Assembly: GCA_016219175.1 (NCBI GenBank)
Contig: JACRCD010000031.1
Span: 1-36,217, forward strand
DNA from: Deltaproteobacteria bacterium
Lineage (GTDB): Bacteria > Desulfobacterota > Desulfobulbia > Desulfobulbales > SURF-16
DNA length: 36,217 nt
Direction: 5' to 3'
Under the pieces are notes generated by a model that worked only from the letters and a program-made list of their open reading frames with translations, ran no database searches and was not told the DNA's origin. Position numbers and translations under genes: made by a program. How positions within the stretch are numbered: the stretch's first letter is position 1; each line of letters opens with the position of its first letter. Below, one piece after another: positions 27,515-36,053 of this stretch.

Positions 27515-27899
27515 CCAGTTTGCCGTGTTTGACCCCTTTGACGCCGATCAGTTCGTCGGCTATCTGTTTCACTTCATGGGCCGCCCCGCGCACCACCAGG
27601 ACTTCGAGGCAGTTATGGGCATCCAGATGCACATGCAGGGAGGAAATGATCCGGTCGTGGTGGCCGTGCTGGTGCTCCGTCAGCTTGTCGGAAAGATCCC
27701 GCACGTGGTGGTTGTAAATGAGGGTGACGGTGCCGATGGCCTTCTCTTCCGATTCGCACTTGTTCTCCACCAGCGAGGCGCGGATGAGATCGCGAATCGC
27801 CTCGGAACGATTGGTGTATCGTTTCCGGTCAATCAGTTGATCAAAATCAACCAGCAGTTTTTCATCGAGCGAAATCCCGAATCTGACGGTTTTCCCCAT
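27483..27899 (-). CDS. nikR: Nickel-responsive transcriptional regulator NikR
   Basis: A 138-aa ribbon-helix-helix repressor. The N-terminal DNA-binding part is [19 protein letters not shown]; the C-terminal ACT-like domain has the nickel ligands in QHGHHD, LHVHLD (His89, His91) and Cys97. With Ni(II) bound it represses nickel import. I start at 27899 because AGAGG lies 7 bases upstream; the ATGs at 27905 and 27917 are too close to or beyond that site. It points away from nikMN, whose promoter contains a NikR box. The RM island abuts its 3' end. Confidence 0.95.
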   Translation of the reverse strand: MGKTVRFGISLDEKLLVDFDQLIDRKRYTNRSEAIRDLIRASLVENKCESEEKAIGTVTLIYNHHVRDLSDKLTEHQHGHHDRIISSLHVHLDAHNCLEVLVVRGAAHEVKQIADELIGVKGVKHGKLVMTTTGEDLA

Positions 27900-27941
27900 G
27901 TTCATTCCTCTCCGCAACGGTTAGAATTTATGCAATGAATA

Positions 27942-28089
27942 CTATACATAGCGACATAAGTTCCGGTCGCCTGGCTGGCAAGGAATGAGCGAGGAGGCCG
28001 GCGGAGCAGCCTGGTAGCGCTGGGAGCAGGCCACCGCAGCGAATGACGCAGCAAGGCAGGATGAATCGAACTTATGTCGCTGTGTATAC
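27942..28089. mobile_element. MITE-like element with 22-bp terminal inverted repeats
   Basis: The ends 27942-27963 and 28068-28089 are inverted copies matching at 20 of 22 bases, with the core AGCGACATAAGTTC identical. The 104-bp interior is GC-rich with GCGAGGAGG and GCAGGCC-type repeats and has no gene. Size and structure are those of a miniature inverted-repeat element or a large palindromic repeat; no transposase is nearby to match. Confidence 0.6.
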
Positions 28090-28139
28090 CTGATTCCCGG
28101 AAAAAAATAAACGTATTCCCCGGTGCCCGGATAAAGCGG

Positions 28140-28168
28140 TTGACACACGAAAAAGAACATCGTATATA
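28140..28168 (+). promoter_or_regulatory. sigma-70 promoter of the nickel transport operon
   Basis: TTGACA (28140-28145), a 17-base spacer and TATATA (28163-28168): close to a perfect promoter. Transcription would start near 28175, within the NikR box. Confidence 0.75.
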
Positions 28169-28172
28169 AAAA

Positions 28173-28199
28173 GTGTTACTAATTTAGATTTTATAACAC
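28173..28199 (+). promoter_or_regulatory. NikR operator
   Basis: GTGTTAC (28173-28179), 13 bases, then ATAACAC (28193-28199): one mismatch from the GTGTTAC-N13/14-GTAACAC signal I recall for deltaproteobacterial NikR. It covers the expected transcription start, so bound NikR would block the promoter. Confidence 0.75.
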
Positions 28200-28243
28200 G
28201 ATGATTGCTGTCAACATCAGGATTCGCCCAGGAGAAACGAGTT

Positions 28244-29290
28244 ATGCATATGGCAGATGCGCTTTTATCGCCCGCGGTAGGGACCGCCATGTGGGGAGCC
28301 GCCGCCGCTACCATCGCCTACAGTTCCATGAAGGTGAAAAAAGAGCTTGATGACCGCCGGATTCCCCTCATGGGGGTGCTCGGGGCCTTTATCTTTGCCG
28401 CCCAGATGATCAATTTCACCATTCCGGCCACCGGCTCCAGCGGGCATCTCGGCGGGGGGCTGCTGTTGACCATCCTGCTGGGTCCTCATGCCGCCTTTCT
28501 GACCATCGCCTCGGTCCTCGTGGTGCAATCGCTGTTTTTTGCCGATGGCGGCGTCCTGGCCCTGGGCTGTAATATGTTCAACCTTGGCTTTTTCCCGGCC
28601 TTTATCGCCTATCCCCTGATCTACCGCAAAATTGCCGGCGCCCAGGCGACTCAGAGGCGCATGACCGGTGGAGCCATTGTGGCCGCGGTGGCCGGCTTGC
28701 AGCTGGGGGCCTTTGGTGTGGTGCTGGAAACAGTGGCCTCGGGCATTTCCTCTTTGCCCTTTGCCACCTTTGTGGGGCTCATGCAGCCCATCCATCTTGC
28801 CATAGGCATTGTCGAAGGGCTGGTGACCGCAACCGTTGTTGCCTTTGTCTATAAGGCCAGACCGGAGATCGTGGCCGGGGCCATGGCCTCGCAACCCGTG
28901 GGGACCGCGCCGCTGCGGCGTATCCTTTTTTCTTTTCTGGCCGCCGCCCTGCTCACCGGCGGGGTGGTCTCCTGGTTTGCCTCGGAAAATCCGGATGGTC
29001 TGGAATGGGCCATTGCCAGGGTGACCGGCGCCGAAGAGGTGGCGGCCGGGGAGAGCCCCCTGCACCATGGGCTGGCCGATCTGCAGGAGAAAGTAGCCTT
29101 CTTGCCTGATTATTCCTTCAGGCAGGGGGTGGCAACGGACCATGGTGCCACAGTCTCTGCTGGCGAAACCGGTCAGGACAAGGCGAGCAGACTCGGCACC
29201 AGCGTGGCCGGGGGTGTCGGCGCCTTGCTCAGTTTGGCCATCGCCTTCTGTCTGGGCTTTGTCTTGAAAAGACGCCATCAGGTTGCATGA
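28244..29290 (+). CDS. nikMN: NikM-NikN fused substrate-binding component of nickel ECF transporter
   Basis: The 348-aa protein opens MHMADALLSPAVG, where the N-terminal Met-His ends are metal ligands in NikM/CbiM proteins. Multiple membrane helices follow with GGGLLLTILLGPHAAFLTIA and the conserved CNMFNLGF. The C-terminal part carries a PDGLE motif (about residues 249-253) in a periplasmic loop and a final helix, the NikN/PDGLE part fused to NikM. NikR control points to nickel, not cobalt. AGGAGA lies 8 bases before the ATG at 28244. Overlaps nikQ by ATGA. Confidence 0.9.
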   Translation: MHMADALLSPAVGTAMWGAAAATIAYSSMKVKKELDDRRIPLMGVLGAFIFAAQMINFTIPATGSSGHLGGGLLLTILLGPHAAFLTIASVLVVQSLFFADGGVLALGCNMFNLGFFPAFIAYPLIYRKIAGAQATQRRMTGGAIVAAVAGLQLGAFGVVLETVASGISSLPFATFVGLMQPIHLAIGIVEGLVTATVVAFVYKARPEIVAGAMASQPVGTAPLRRILFSFLAAALLTGGVVSWFASENPDGLEWAIARVTGAEEVAAGESPLHHGLADLQEKVAFLPDYSFRQGVATDHGATVSAGETGQDKASRLGTSVAGGVGALLSLAIAFCLGFVLKRRHQVA

Positions 29291-30099
29291 GAGCCATCGA
29301 CGGGGCGGTGGCGGACCTCAAACGCTTGGATCTCCTGGCCACGGGGGATTCCGTCATGCATCGTCTTGATGCCCGGGCCAAGGTGCTGACTACCCTGGTC
29401 TTCATCATCTCGGTGGTCTCCTTTGGCAGATATGAATTCACCGCCCTGTTTCCCTTTTTTATTTACCCCGTGGTTGCCGCCTCCCTCGCCAACCTGCCGG
29501 GGGGCTATCTCATCAAGAAGATTGCCATGGTGATTCCCTTTGCCTTTGTGGTGGGCATGCTCAACCCGCTGTTTGACCGGCAGCCCATGGCGCAGCTCGG
29601 GCCGCTTGCCGTGAGCGGCGGCTGGATATCCTGCGCCTCCATCATCGTCCGGGCTGTTCTCACTGTCGGCGCCGCCTTCATTCTGGTGGGGATGACCGGC
29701 TTCCTCTCCGTCTGCCAGGCCCTGGAGCGTCTGGGCACTCCTAAACCCTTCACCGTCCAGCTGCTTTTCCTTTACCGCTATATCTTTGTGCTCACCGAAG
29801 AGGGAGCCCGGGCCTCGCGGGCGCGGGAACTGCGCTCATGCGGCCGCAAAGGGCTGGGGTTGAGCAGCTTCGGCTCCCTGATCGGCCATCTGCTTATTCG
29901 CACCTGGCTGCGGGCGGAGCGCATTCACATGGCCATGCTGGCCCGGGGTTTTACCGGTGAATTCCACTCAGGGCAGCTAACCCGCTTCGGCGCCAGGGAG
30001 CTGTTTTTTGTGCTCGGCTGGTCCGCTCTTTTTGTCATCCTGCGGCTGGAAAATGCTGCAAGTTTCATGGGCAGGCTGCTTGCGGGATTGCTGACATGA
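29287..30099 (+). CDS. nikQ: Energy-coupling factor transmembrane protein NikQ
   Basis: A 270-residue CbiQ/EcfT-type membrane protein. It has an N-terminal soluble start, several membrane helices from TTLVFIISVVSFG on, and two coupling motifs, SRARELRSCG and ERIHMAMLARGF, that dock on the ATPase dimer. It transmits ATP-driven movement to NikMN during Ni(II) uptake. Start and stop overlap both neighbours by ATGA, so expression is coupled. Confidence 0.9.
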   Translation: MRAIDGAVADLKRLDLLATGDSVMHRLDARAKVLTTLVFIISVVSFGRYEFTALFPFFIYPVVAASLANLPGGYLIKKIAMVIPFAFVVGMLNPLFDRQPMAQLGPLAVSGGWISCASIIVRAVLTVGAAFILVGMTGFLSVCQALERLGTPKPFTVQLLFLYRYIFVLTEEGARASRARELRSCGRKGLGLSSFGSLIGHLLIRTWLRAERIHMAMLARGFTGEFHSGQLTRFGARELFFVLGWSALFVILRLENAASFMGRLLAGLLT

Positions 30100-30851
30100 G
30101 TCATCATATTGTTGAGGTCAAGCATCTGCACCATGTCTATCCTGACGGCACCGTTGCCCTGCGGGATGTGTCGTTTACCATTCATCACGGCGAGTCCGTG
30201 GCTGTCATCGGGGCGAACGGCGCCGGGAAATCGACGCTGCTGCTGCACTTAAACGGCTATCTGAGCCCGACTTCCGGCGAGATCCGCATTGGTGATTTCC
30301 CTTTGACCAGGAAGACCCTGCCGGAAATACGGCGCACGGTGGGCATGATTTTTCAGGATGCCGACGATCAGCTCTTCATGCCCACGGTTTTCGATGACGT
30401 GGCCTTCGGTCCCTTCAATCTCGGGCTGTCCGGTGAGGAGGTGAAACTGCGGGTCAAGGATGTTCTTGAGCAGGTTGGCGCAACCCATCTGCTGGGAAAG
30501 CCGCCCTACCATCTGTCCGGCGGGGAGAAAAAACGGGTGGCCATTGCCACGGTGCTGGCCATGTCGCCTGATATCCTGGTCATGGATGAGCCGACCAGCG
30601 GTCTGGATCCCTATGCCCGGAGGCAGCTGCTGGGGTTGCTCAGGGATTTTCATCATACCAGGATTTTCACCAGTCATGACCTTGACATGGTGCTGGAGCT
30701 CTGTGAAAGAACAATCATTCTCCATCAGGGCAGGGTCAAGGCGGATGGCCCCACCCGGCGGATTTTCGGCGATGATGCCCTTCTTGCCGAGTGTCGGCTG
30801 GAGAAGCCTTTTTCCATGCAGGGCTGTCCGGTGTGCGGCAGCCGCAAATAA
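30096..30851 (+). CDS. nikO: Nickel ECF transporter ATP-binding protein NikO
   Basis: A 251-aa ABC ATPase: Walker A GANGAGKST (residues 39-47), Q-loop FQDADDQLF, signature LSGGEKKRVA, Walker B ILVMDEPTSGLD and switch His in TSHDLD. It powers Ni(II) import with NikMN and NikQ. The tail ends with GCPVCGSRK, a CxxC pair that could sense or carry metal; tails like this occur in some relatives. Last gene coupled by overlap; the porin gene follows after 82 bp. Confidence 0.92.
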   Translation: MSHHIVEVKHLHHVYPDGTVALRDVSFTIHHGESVAVIGANGAGKSTLLLHLNGYLSPTSGEIRIGDFPLTRKTLPEIRRTVGMIFQDADDQLFMPTVFDDVAFGPFNLGLSGEEVKLRVKDVLEQVGATHLLGKPPYHLSGGEKKRVAIATVLAMSPDILVMDEPTSGLDPYARRQLLGLLRDFHHTRIFTSHDLDMVLELCERTIILHQGRVKADGPTRRIFGDDALLAECRLEKPFSMQGCPVCGSRK

Positions 30852-30933
30852 AACCGGCTGGACAAGATGTTGATTTTAAGGCTTCAATAGTATAGCTATT
30901 CTGACAACATTTTTTTGCGGGAGGGGGGAGGGA

Positions 30934-32214
30934 ATGAAGAAACGTATCAGTATGACGGCAATAGCCTTGCTGGCCGGCGTCTCAACAGGTTGGGCAGCCG
31001 ACAACGCTGATCTGGAAAAGCAGGTGCTTGAGCTGGCCCGGCAGAACAGGATGTTGCTGGAACGGGTCGTTGAGCTGGAAAGGATTGTGGCCGGGCAGGA
31101 GCCTCCGGCCAAGGGGCTGGCTGAGAAAACAAACATTCATGAGGAGAAGGAGAGTGTTGAAAAACGGCTGCGGCAGATTGAAGCGGCCCTGGACGGCAAA
31201 CTAGAATCGGAAAGTGGTGACGTAGAAAAAAATCTTGCCCGCCGGATTAATGATCATGTTGAGCTGAGCGGGCTGGTTGAGGTTGAGGTCAACAGTTCGG
31301 AAAATTTTGCCGGCGAGGAGAGCAGCGATATCAATCTCGCCACGGTGGAACTGGGAATTGATGCCACAATCTCGGACTGGTCCCAGGCCCATGTGGTCCT
31401 GCTTCATGAAGAGGGGGAGGAAGATGAGCATGTGACTGTTGACGAGGCCTTGATCACCGTGGGCAATACCGAGGAGTTCCCCGCCTATCTGACTGCGGGC
31501 AGGATGTATCTGCCTTTCGGTTCCTACGTGACCAACATGGTTTCCGACACCCTGCCGCATGAGATTGGTGAAACCGGCGACTCCGGAGTGCTGACCGGCT
31601 TTCAGGTCTCTGGTTTTTATGGTTCGCTTTATGCCTTCAACGGCGATATCCGGGAACAGGGCGAAGACGACAGAATTGACGCCTGGGGCGCAAGCCTGGG
31701 CTATGCCCATGAGGGTGAGCAATTTTCCCTTGATGCGGCGCTTGACTGGCTGAACAGCATCGGCGATTCGGACGGTCTGGGTGATTATCTGCAGGATAAC
31801 ACCGGGAATGAGGAGACCGATGAGTATGTGCAGGGCTTTGCCGCCCATCTGCTTCTGCAGTACGGCCCTTTTGATGTGGTCGCCGAATATGTCAGGGCGC
31901 TCGATGCCTTTACCACGGCTGAGATCGCTTTTAACGGTTCAGGCGCCGAGCCGCGGGCGTGGAGTCTGGAGGCAGGCTGGACCTTTGACCTGCTGACGAG
32001 GCAGACGATCTTTTCCCTCTCCTGGCAGGGCACGGACGAGGCGCTGGCCTTGGGTTTGCCGGAGGATCGTTACATGGCGGCGGTCAGGATGTTTCTGCTG
32101 AGCAATACCAGCGTGGCGTTGGAATACCTGCATGACGAGGACTATGATCTCGCCGCGGGCGGCACGGGAGATGATGGTGATTCCGCCACCATGCAGGTGG
32201 CGGTGGAATTCTGA
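30934..32214 (+). CDS. LbtU-like outer-membrane porin
   Basis: The 426-residue product has a signal peptide (about residues 1-21, cut after GWA), a coiled coil (DLEKQVLELARQNRMLLERV, on to about residue 90), and a C-terminal barrel of alternating aromatic/polar strands ending in Phe (VAVEF), the usual outer-membrane insertion signal. The family is that of Legionella LbtU, a TonB-independent siderophore porin. The gene lies 82 bp after nikO on the same strand with GGAGGGGGGAGGG before the ATG. Placed behind nickel uptake genes, it may admit nickel or a nickel chelate across the outer membrane. The barrel and family call are good; the substrate is a guess. Confidence 0.8.
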   Translation: MKKRISMTAIALLAGVSTGWAADNADLEKQVLELARQNRMLLERVVELERIVAGQEPPAKGLAEKTNIHEEKESVEKRLRQIEAALDGKLESESGDVEKNLARRINDHVELSGLVEVEVNSSENFAGEESSDINLATVELGIDATISDWSQAHVVLLHEEGEEDEHVTVDEALITVGNTEEFPAYLTAGRMYLPFGSYVTNMVSDTLPHEIGETGDSGVLTGFQVSGFYGSLYAFNGDIREQGEDDRIDAWGASLGYAHEGEQFSLDAALDWLNSIGDSDGLGDYLQDNTGNEETDEYVQGFAAHLLLQYGPFDVVAEYVRALDAFTTAEIAFNGSGAEPRAWSLEAGWTFDLLTRQTIFSLSWQGTDEALALGLPEDRYMAAVRMFLLSNTSVALEYLHDEDYDLAAGGTGDDGDSATMQVAVEF

Positions 32215-32221
32215 TTTCCGG

Positions 32222-33142
32222 TCAGCGTTCATTGCCGGCCCTGGGCTGCCCCGTTTTTTTCTGTTTGCGCGAGAACAATTGCCGGAAAGAGCAGCGGCGG
32301 CAGAGGGGTTCCACCACCAGGCGTTGCGCGAAGCCCTGGCGGATGGCGGTGGCCCGTGGGGTGGCCAGGATTTCCCCCAAGGTCTGGCGATGAATGTTGC
32401 CCAGATTGATATCCGCCTCGGCATCCAGACAGCAGGGCGCGACCGTGCCGTCCACCAGAATGGCCACATGATCCCGCAACCCCAGGCAGTAACCTTGGCT
32501 GCCGTAATCCGGACCCTGGGCATGGGGCCAGGTGAAGGGGTGGCCGCGGCTGAGAAAGACCCTGGGGGCCAAGGTAATGCCGCGCCCCGCAAAGGGCAGG
32601 CCGGCAATCCGGCCGGCCGCGGGAAAAAAGGCTTCAAGCTGGGCAAGGATGCGATCATTGGCGCGCCCGCTGGTACCCTCTTCCGGCCGTGGCATGTTCC
32701 AGAGCCGCAGGTTGATGAACAGCTCCGTTTTGGCGATTGCCTCGCGGATAAAGGCAAAGAGTCCGGGCATATAGTCGCCGCCGGCAAGTGAGCCGGCTTC
32801 CCGCTCAGCGTAGCTGTGCAGGGAGACGTTGATCTGCCGCAGGGCGGGGCTGGCAAGCAGCATGGCCCCTTTCTGGGTCAGCAGGGTGCCGTTGGTGGTC
32901 AGGTTGACCCGCAGCCCCTGTCCGTGGCAGATGTCGAGCAGCTGATCCAGGTCAGGGTGGAGCAGGGGTTCCCCCAGCACATGCAGAGAGAGATGGCCGG
33001 TATAGTCTCTGATCCGCGAGACAATCCCGGCAAAGGCCCCGGGACTCATAACGTCCCCGGGCCGCTTGCTTTTATGGCAGAAACCGCAGGAAAGATTGCA
33101 GCGGTTGGTGATTTCGATATAAATTTTTTTGAATTTTTTCAA
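32222..33142 (-). CDS. Radical SAM protein with SPASM-like C-terminus
   Basis: A 306-aa radical SAM enzyme. The [4Fe-4S] motif is CNLSCGFC (C15, C19, C22), followed by the SAM-site LGEPLLHP. The C-terminal SPASM-like region has C in GYCLGLRD, the pair CC in VAPCCLDA, and CRRCSF. These regions bind an extra cluster; enzymes of this type modify peptides or other substrates, here unknown. The start is TTG at 33142 with a weak ribosome site, 14 bp after the GH17-GT2 gene, so it probably depends on that transcript. It converges with the porin gene, 7 bp away. Confidence 0.85.
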   Translation of the reverse strand: MKKFKKIYIEITNRCNLSCGFCHKSKRPGDVMSPGAFAGIVSRIRDYTGHLSLHVLGEPLLHPDLDQLLDICHGQGLRVNLTTNGTLLTQKGAMLLASPALRQINVSLHSYAEREAGSLAGGDYMPGLFAFIREAIAKTELFINLRLWNMPRPEEGTSGRANDRILAQLEAFFPAAGRIAGLPFAGRGITLAPRVFLSRGHPFTWPHAQGPDYGSQGYCLGLRDHVAILVDGTVAPCCLDAEADINLGNIHRQTLGEILATPRATAIRQGFAQRLVVEPLCRRCSFRQLFSRKQKKTGQPRAGNER

Positions 33143-33156
33143 AGAACACGAACCGG

Positions 33157-35784
33157 TTATTCCGTGTTGCCAAGGGATGCGGGCTCCGGCGCCATAGCCG
33201 GGGTTGAAGTCATGTTGCCGATGATTTTTTTCGGCAGCCTGGAAAATCCGCTGACAATGGCCACGATCGCCGCGGCCAGATAGGGGATGGACTGCACCAG
33301 CAGCACGATGATCCAGACCACCAGGTCAGGGCTGTCCGTCCCCTGGGTTAGATGGACGGCGACCGCGGCCAGCCAGAGACCGGTCAAGATAAGCACCTCC
33401 TCGCGGGCCGACAGCAGGGCCTGCAGCAGGGCATGGGCATTGGCCATTTTCGGGGTGCGGAAGAAGGGTTTGCTCTTCGTCACTAAACCCGTCATGATAG
33501 CCAGGGAAATGGTGTGGGACAGGGAAAGACCGGCCAGGGCCGAGGCAAAGGTCTGGGTAACGGTGGCCCCCACCCGGCTGCGATAGAGATAGAACATCTT
33601 GGCCATCTTGAAAATAAAGAGGGTGAGCGGCATGGCGGACAGGATCACCAGCGGCGGGTCCACCACCTTGGGGAAAATGGTCATGCCCACCGACCAGAAC
33701 AGGGCCGCCAGGGTGAACAGGAGATTAAGGCTGTCCGCCATCCAGGGCAGCCAGCCGGCGATGAAATGATAGCGCTGGCCCAGGGTCAGACTGGACCCGC
33801 CGCGGAACAGGGTTCCGGCATGGTGGCGCATGATCTGCACCGCGCCGTAGGCCCAGCGGAAGCGCTGCTTCTTGAAGTCTATGAAGGTGTCCGGCATCAG
33901 CCCCTGGCCGTAGCTGTCGGCGATGTAGGCGGCTTCGTAGCCTTTTTCGAATATTTTCAGTCCCAGCTCCGCATCCTCGGTGATGCACCATTCAGCCCAG
34001 CCGTCCACCTCCGCCAGCACCGATTTGCGCACCATGGTCATGGTGCCGTGCTGGATGATGGCATTGCGTTCATTGCGGGTGATCATGCCGATATAGAAGA
34101 AGCCCCGGTACTCGGCATAACACATGGCCTTGAAAAGGTTTTCCCGGTCGTCGCGATAGTCCTGCGGCGCCTGGACGATGGCGGTTTTCGGATTGCTGAA
34201 CTGGGGGGCCAGATCGCGCAGCCAGTTCGGAGTGACCGTGTAATCGCTGTCAATAACCGCGATGACGGTGGCCTCCGGGGCGGTGTGGGCCAGGGCAAAG
34301 TTGAGGGCGCCCGCCTTGAAGCCGGCCAGGGGGTCCTCATGGAAAAAGCGGAAACGCGGGCCGAGCCTGGCGCAATGCTCGGCAACCGGCTGCCAGACCG
34401 CGGGGTCCTTGGTGTTGTTGTCGATGACGATGACCTCGAAATGCGGGTAATCAAGTCTTGCCAAGGCGTCAAGCGTTTCGTTCAGCATCTCCGGCGGCTC
34501 ATTGTACGCCGGCACGTGGACGGAAACCATGGGCAACTGATCGTCATCCAGGGCCACGGGCGTGAAAGGCCTTCGTCTGCTTGACGCCCACATGGCCTCG
34601 GCCCATTCATGGGCTTCCGCCAGCAGAACCACGGTGACGCCCACCATGCCGACAATCATCAGCATGCCGACGAGTATCGTGGTGAGAGAGAGATACTGCC
34701 GGGTATAATTGTAGACGATCCACACCGCCCCGCTGGCCGCGGCAAAGGCGATGGAGGCGAGAAAAGAGCGGCCGCGGGTTTTCAAGGTCGTGCTGTCGAT
34801 CAGCAGAAAGGCGAAGGTAATCATGGCAATGCCGATGGAAATGGTGGCCAGCACGCGCCATTCCGGGATTTCGACAATGGGCTCGGAAAAGGGAAATTTG
34901 GGCTGCCGGTACACGTCATAAACGCCCCAGTAAGCCCCGACCGCGCCCTCCGAAGTCTTTTTCCACGGCTGGTCAAAGGCCTCTATTACATAATAGATGT
35001 AGTGTTCCTGGGTGGCCCGGGCCAGAAAACGGCGCAGGAAAGTGGCCTCACTGGCCGGGGAGGCTACCGCCGCATGCCGGGTGCGGCCGTTGCTGGGCCA
35101 GCCTATCTCACTGACGATGAGCGGTTTGTCGGGAAAAAGGTTTTTGAGCAGATTGACATGATCGACAACATAGTCAACGGCACGGTCCACATGCACCCCT
35201 TCCCAGTAGGGCAGCATATTGACCGCGACAAAGTCGACATGTTGCGCCAGGTCCTTGTGGGCCAGCCACACATCCCAGGTCTCGGCGGTGCCCACCGGCA
35301 CATCCAGCGCCTCCCGCACCCTGTCCAGATAAACGCCGAGCTCGGCAACGGTGAGGTCGCCGCGCAGAATGGCCTCGTTGCCGACAATGACCCGCACCAC
35401 GTTGCGGTAATTCTGCCGGGCCACCTCAATGAGTTTTTCTATCTCCGCCTCGTTTTTTTCCGGATTGCCGTCGATCCAGGCCCCCAGGGTTACATTGAGC
35501 CGGTGTTTGCGGGCCAGGGCGGGGATGGACGCCAGCGTTCCTTCCATGGTGTAGGTACGGACGGCATGGGTTTTATCCGCCAGCAAGGCAAGATCGGCGT
35601 CGATCTCCTCTTCCGAGGGCAGGATATGCTCGATGGGGCTCTGTCCCTCGCGCATGGGGGAAAAGGAAAACCCCTGAATGCGTTCCGGCCAGGGGGGCTC
35701 TGTTTCAGGCAGGTTGATAGCCGCCCAGAAACTGAGGCAGATAACGGCAATGGCTATGGTGATAAGGATATTGGCTCTATTCAT
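33157..35784 (-). CDS. GH17-GT2 fusion, NdvB/NdvC-like beta-glucan synthase
   Basis: An 875-residue membrane protein. After an N-terminal anchor (about 6-24) lies a family-17 glycoside-hydrolase-like domain (about 35-305) with the acid/base Glu in VGNEAI and nucleophile Glu in VSEIGWPS. Two to three helices (about 312-395) precede a GT2 domain (about 425-660) with DNNTKD, VIDSDYT, TEDAELG and the QRFRW processivity motif, then several C-terminal helices. Rhizobial NdvC and Pseudomonas NdvB have the same fusion and make beta-1,3/1,6 glucans, with the GH17 part acting as transglycosylase. A periplasmic or exported glucan is the likely product. Start at 35784; the ribosome site is not clear. Confidence 0.88.
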   Translation of the reverse strand: MNRANILITIAIAVICLSFWAAINLPETEPPWPERIQGFSFSPMREGQSPIEHILPSEEEIDADLALLADKTHAVRTYTMEGTLASIPALARKHRLNVTLGAWIDGNPEKNEAEIEKLIEVARQNYRNVVRVIVGNEAILRGDLTVAELGVYLDRVREALDVPVGTAETWDVWLAHKDLAQHVDFVAVNMLPYWEGVHVDRAVDYVVDHVNLLKNLFPDKPLIVSEIGWPSNGRTRHAAVASPASEATFLRRFLARATQEHYIYYVIEAFDQPWKKTSEGAVGAYWGVYDVYRQPKFPFSEPIVEIPEWRVLATISIGIAMITFAFLLIDSTTLKTRGRSFLASIAFAAASGAVWIVYNYTRQYLSLTTILVGMLMIVGMVGVTVVLLAEAHEWAEAMWASSRRRPFTPVALDDDQLPMVSVHVPAYNEPPEMLNETLDALARLDYPHFEVIVIDNNTKDPAVWQPVAEHCARLGPRFRFFHEDPLAGFKAGALNFALAHTAPEATVIAVIDSDYTVTPNWLRDLAPQFSNPKTAIVQAPQDYRDDRENLFKAMCYAEYRGFFYIGMITRNERNAIIQHGTMTMVRKSVLAEVDGWAEWCITEDAELGLKIFEKGYEAAYIADSYGQGLMPDTFIDFKKQRFRWAYGAVQIMRHHAGTLFRGGSSLTLGQRYHFIAGWLPWMADSLNLLFTLAALFWSVGMTIFPKVVDPPLVILSAMPLTLFIFKMAKMFYLYRSRVGATVTQTFASALAGLSLSHTISLAIMTGLVTKSKPFFRTPKMANAHALLQALLSAREEVLILTGLWLAAVAVHLTQGTDSPDLVVWIIVLLVQSIPYLAAAIVAIVSGFSRLPKKIIGNMTSTPAMAPEPASLGNTE

Positions 35785-36053
35785 AAAGTTTTACAGACAT
35801 GGGGAAATGAGTGGCGGATAAGCCGTAAATGCCGGCAGCACCCGATATATTTTTCTTTAAATAATATAAACAACTGGTTACGGAGTGCTTTTTTCATTAT
35901 ATAGCATTGTTTGGCGGGAATTTGTGCTTTTTTTTACAGCGCTTCCCGGATGGTCAGGCCTTCTCCGGAAAGGGAATATGCAAGTCATATAAATTGTTCT
36001 CTAAAGATCCGCAGGCGCGGGGCGGCAAATTATTTGCGAGGGCAAGTAAGGAT
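35785..36053. other. Non-coding region upstream of the glucan synthase
   Basis: AT-rich DNA expected to hold the promoter for the minus-strand GH17-GT2 operon; I could not settle on one -35/-10 pair. No known riboswitch pattern is apparent. A 62-codon plus-strand frame beginning at 35907 runs into the repeat element and shows no protein signature. Confidence 0.4.

Larger units (their letters stand above)
27900..28243. other. nikR-nikMN intergenic region
   Basis: This control region holds an inverted-repeat-bounded insert (27942-28089), a strong rightward promoter and a NikR box, listed separately. The insert lies on the nikR side, so it separates nikR from the shared control site and may have replaced the original nikR promoter. 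No -35/-10 pair for nikR is convincing. Confidence 0.6.

Noticed and set aside
27942-28160. 72-codon minus-strand frame across the nikR-nikMN gap
   Set aside because: It reads through the inverted-repeat element and the promoter region.
28244-30851. Cobalt (Cbi) rather than nickel transport
   Set aside because: The NikR gene next door, the NikR box at the promoter and the fused PDGLE-type NikN part favour nickel; no cobalamin genes or B12 riboswitch are seen.
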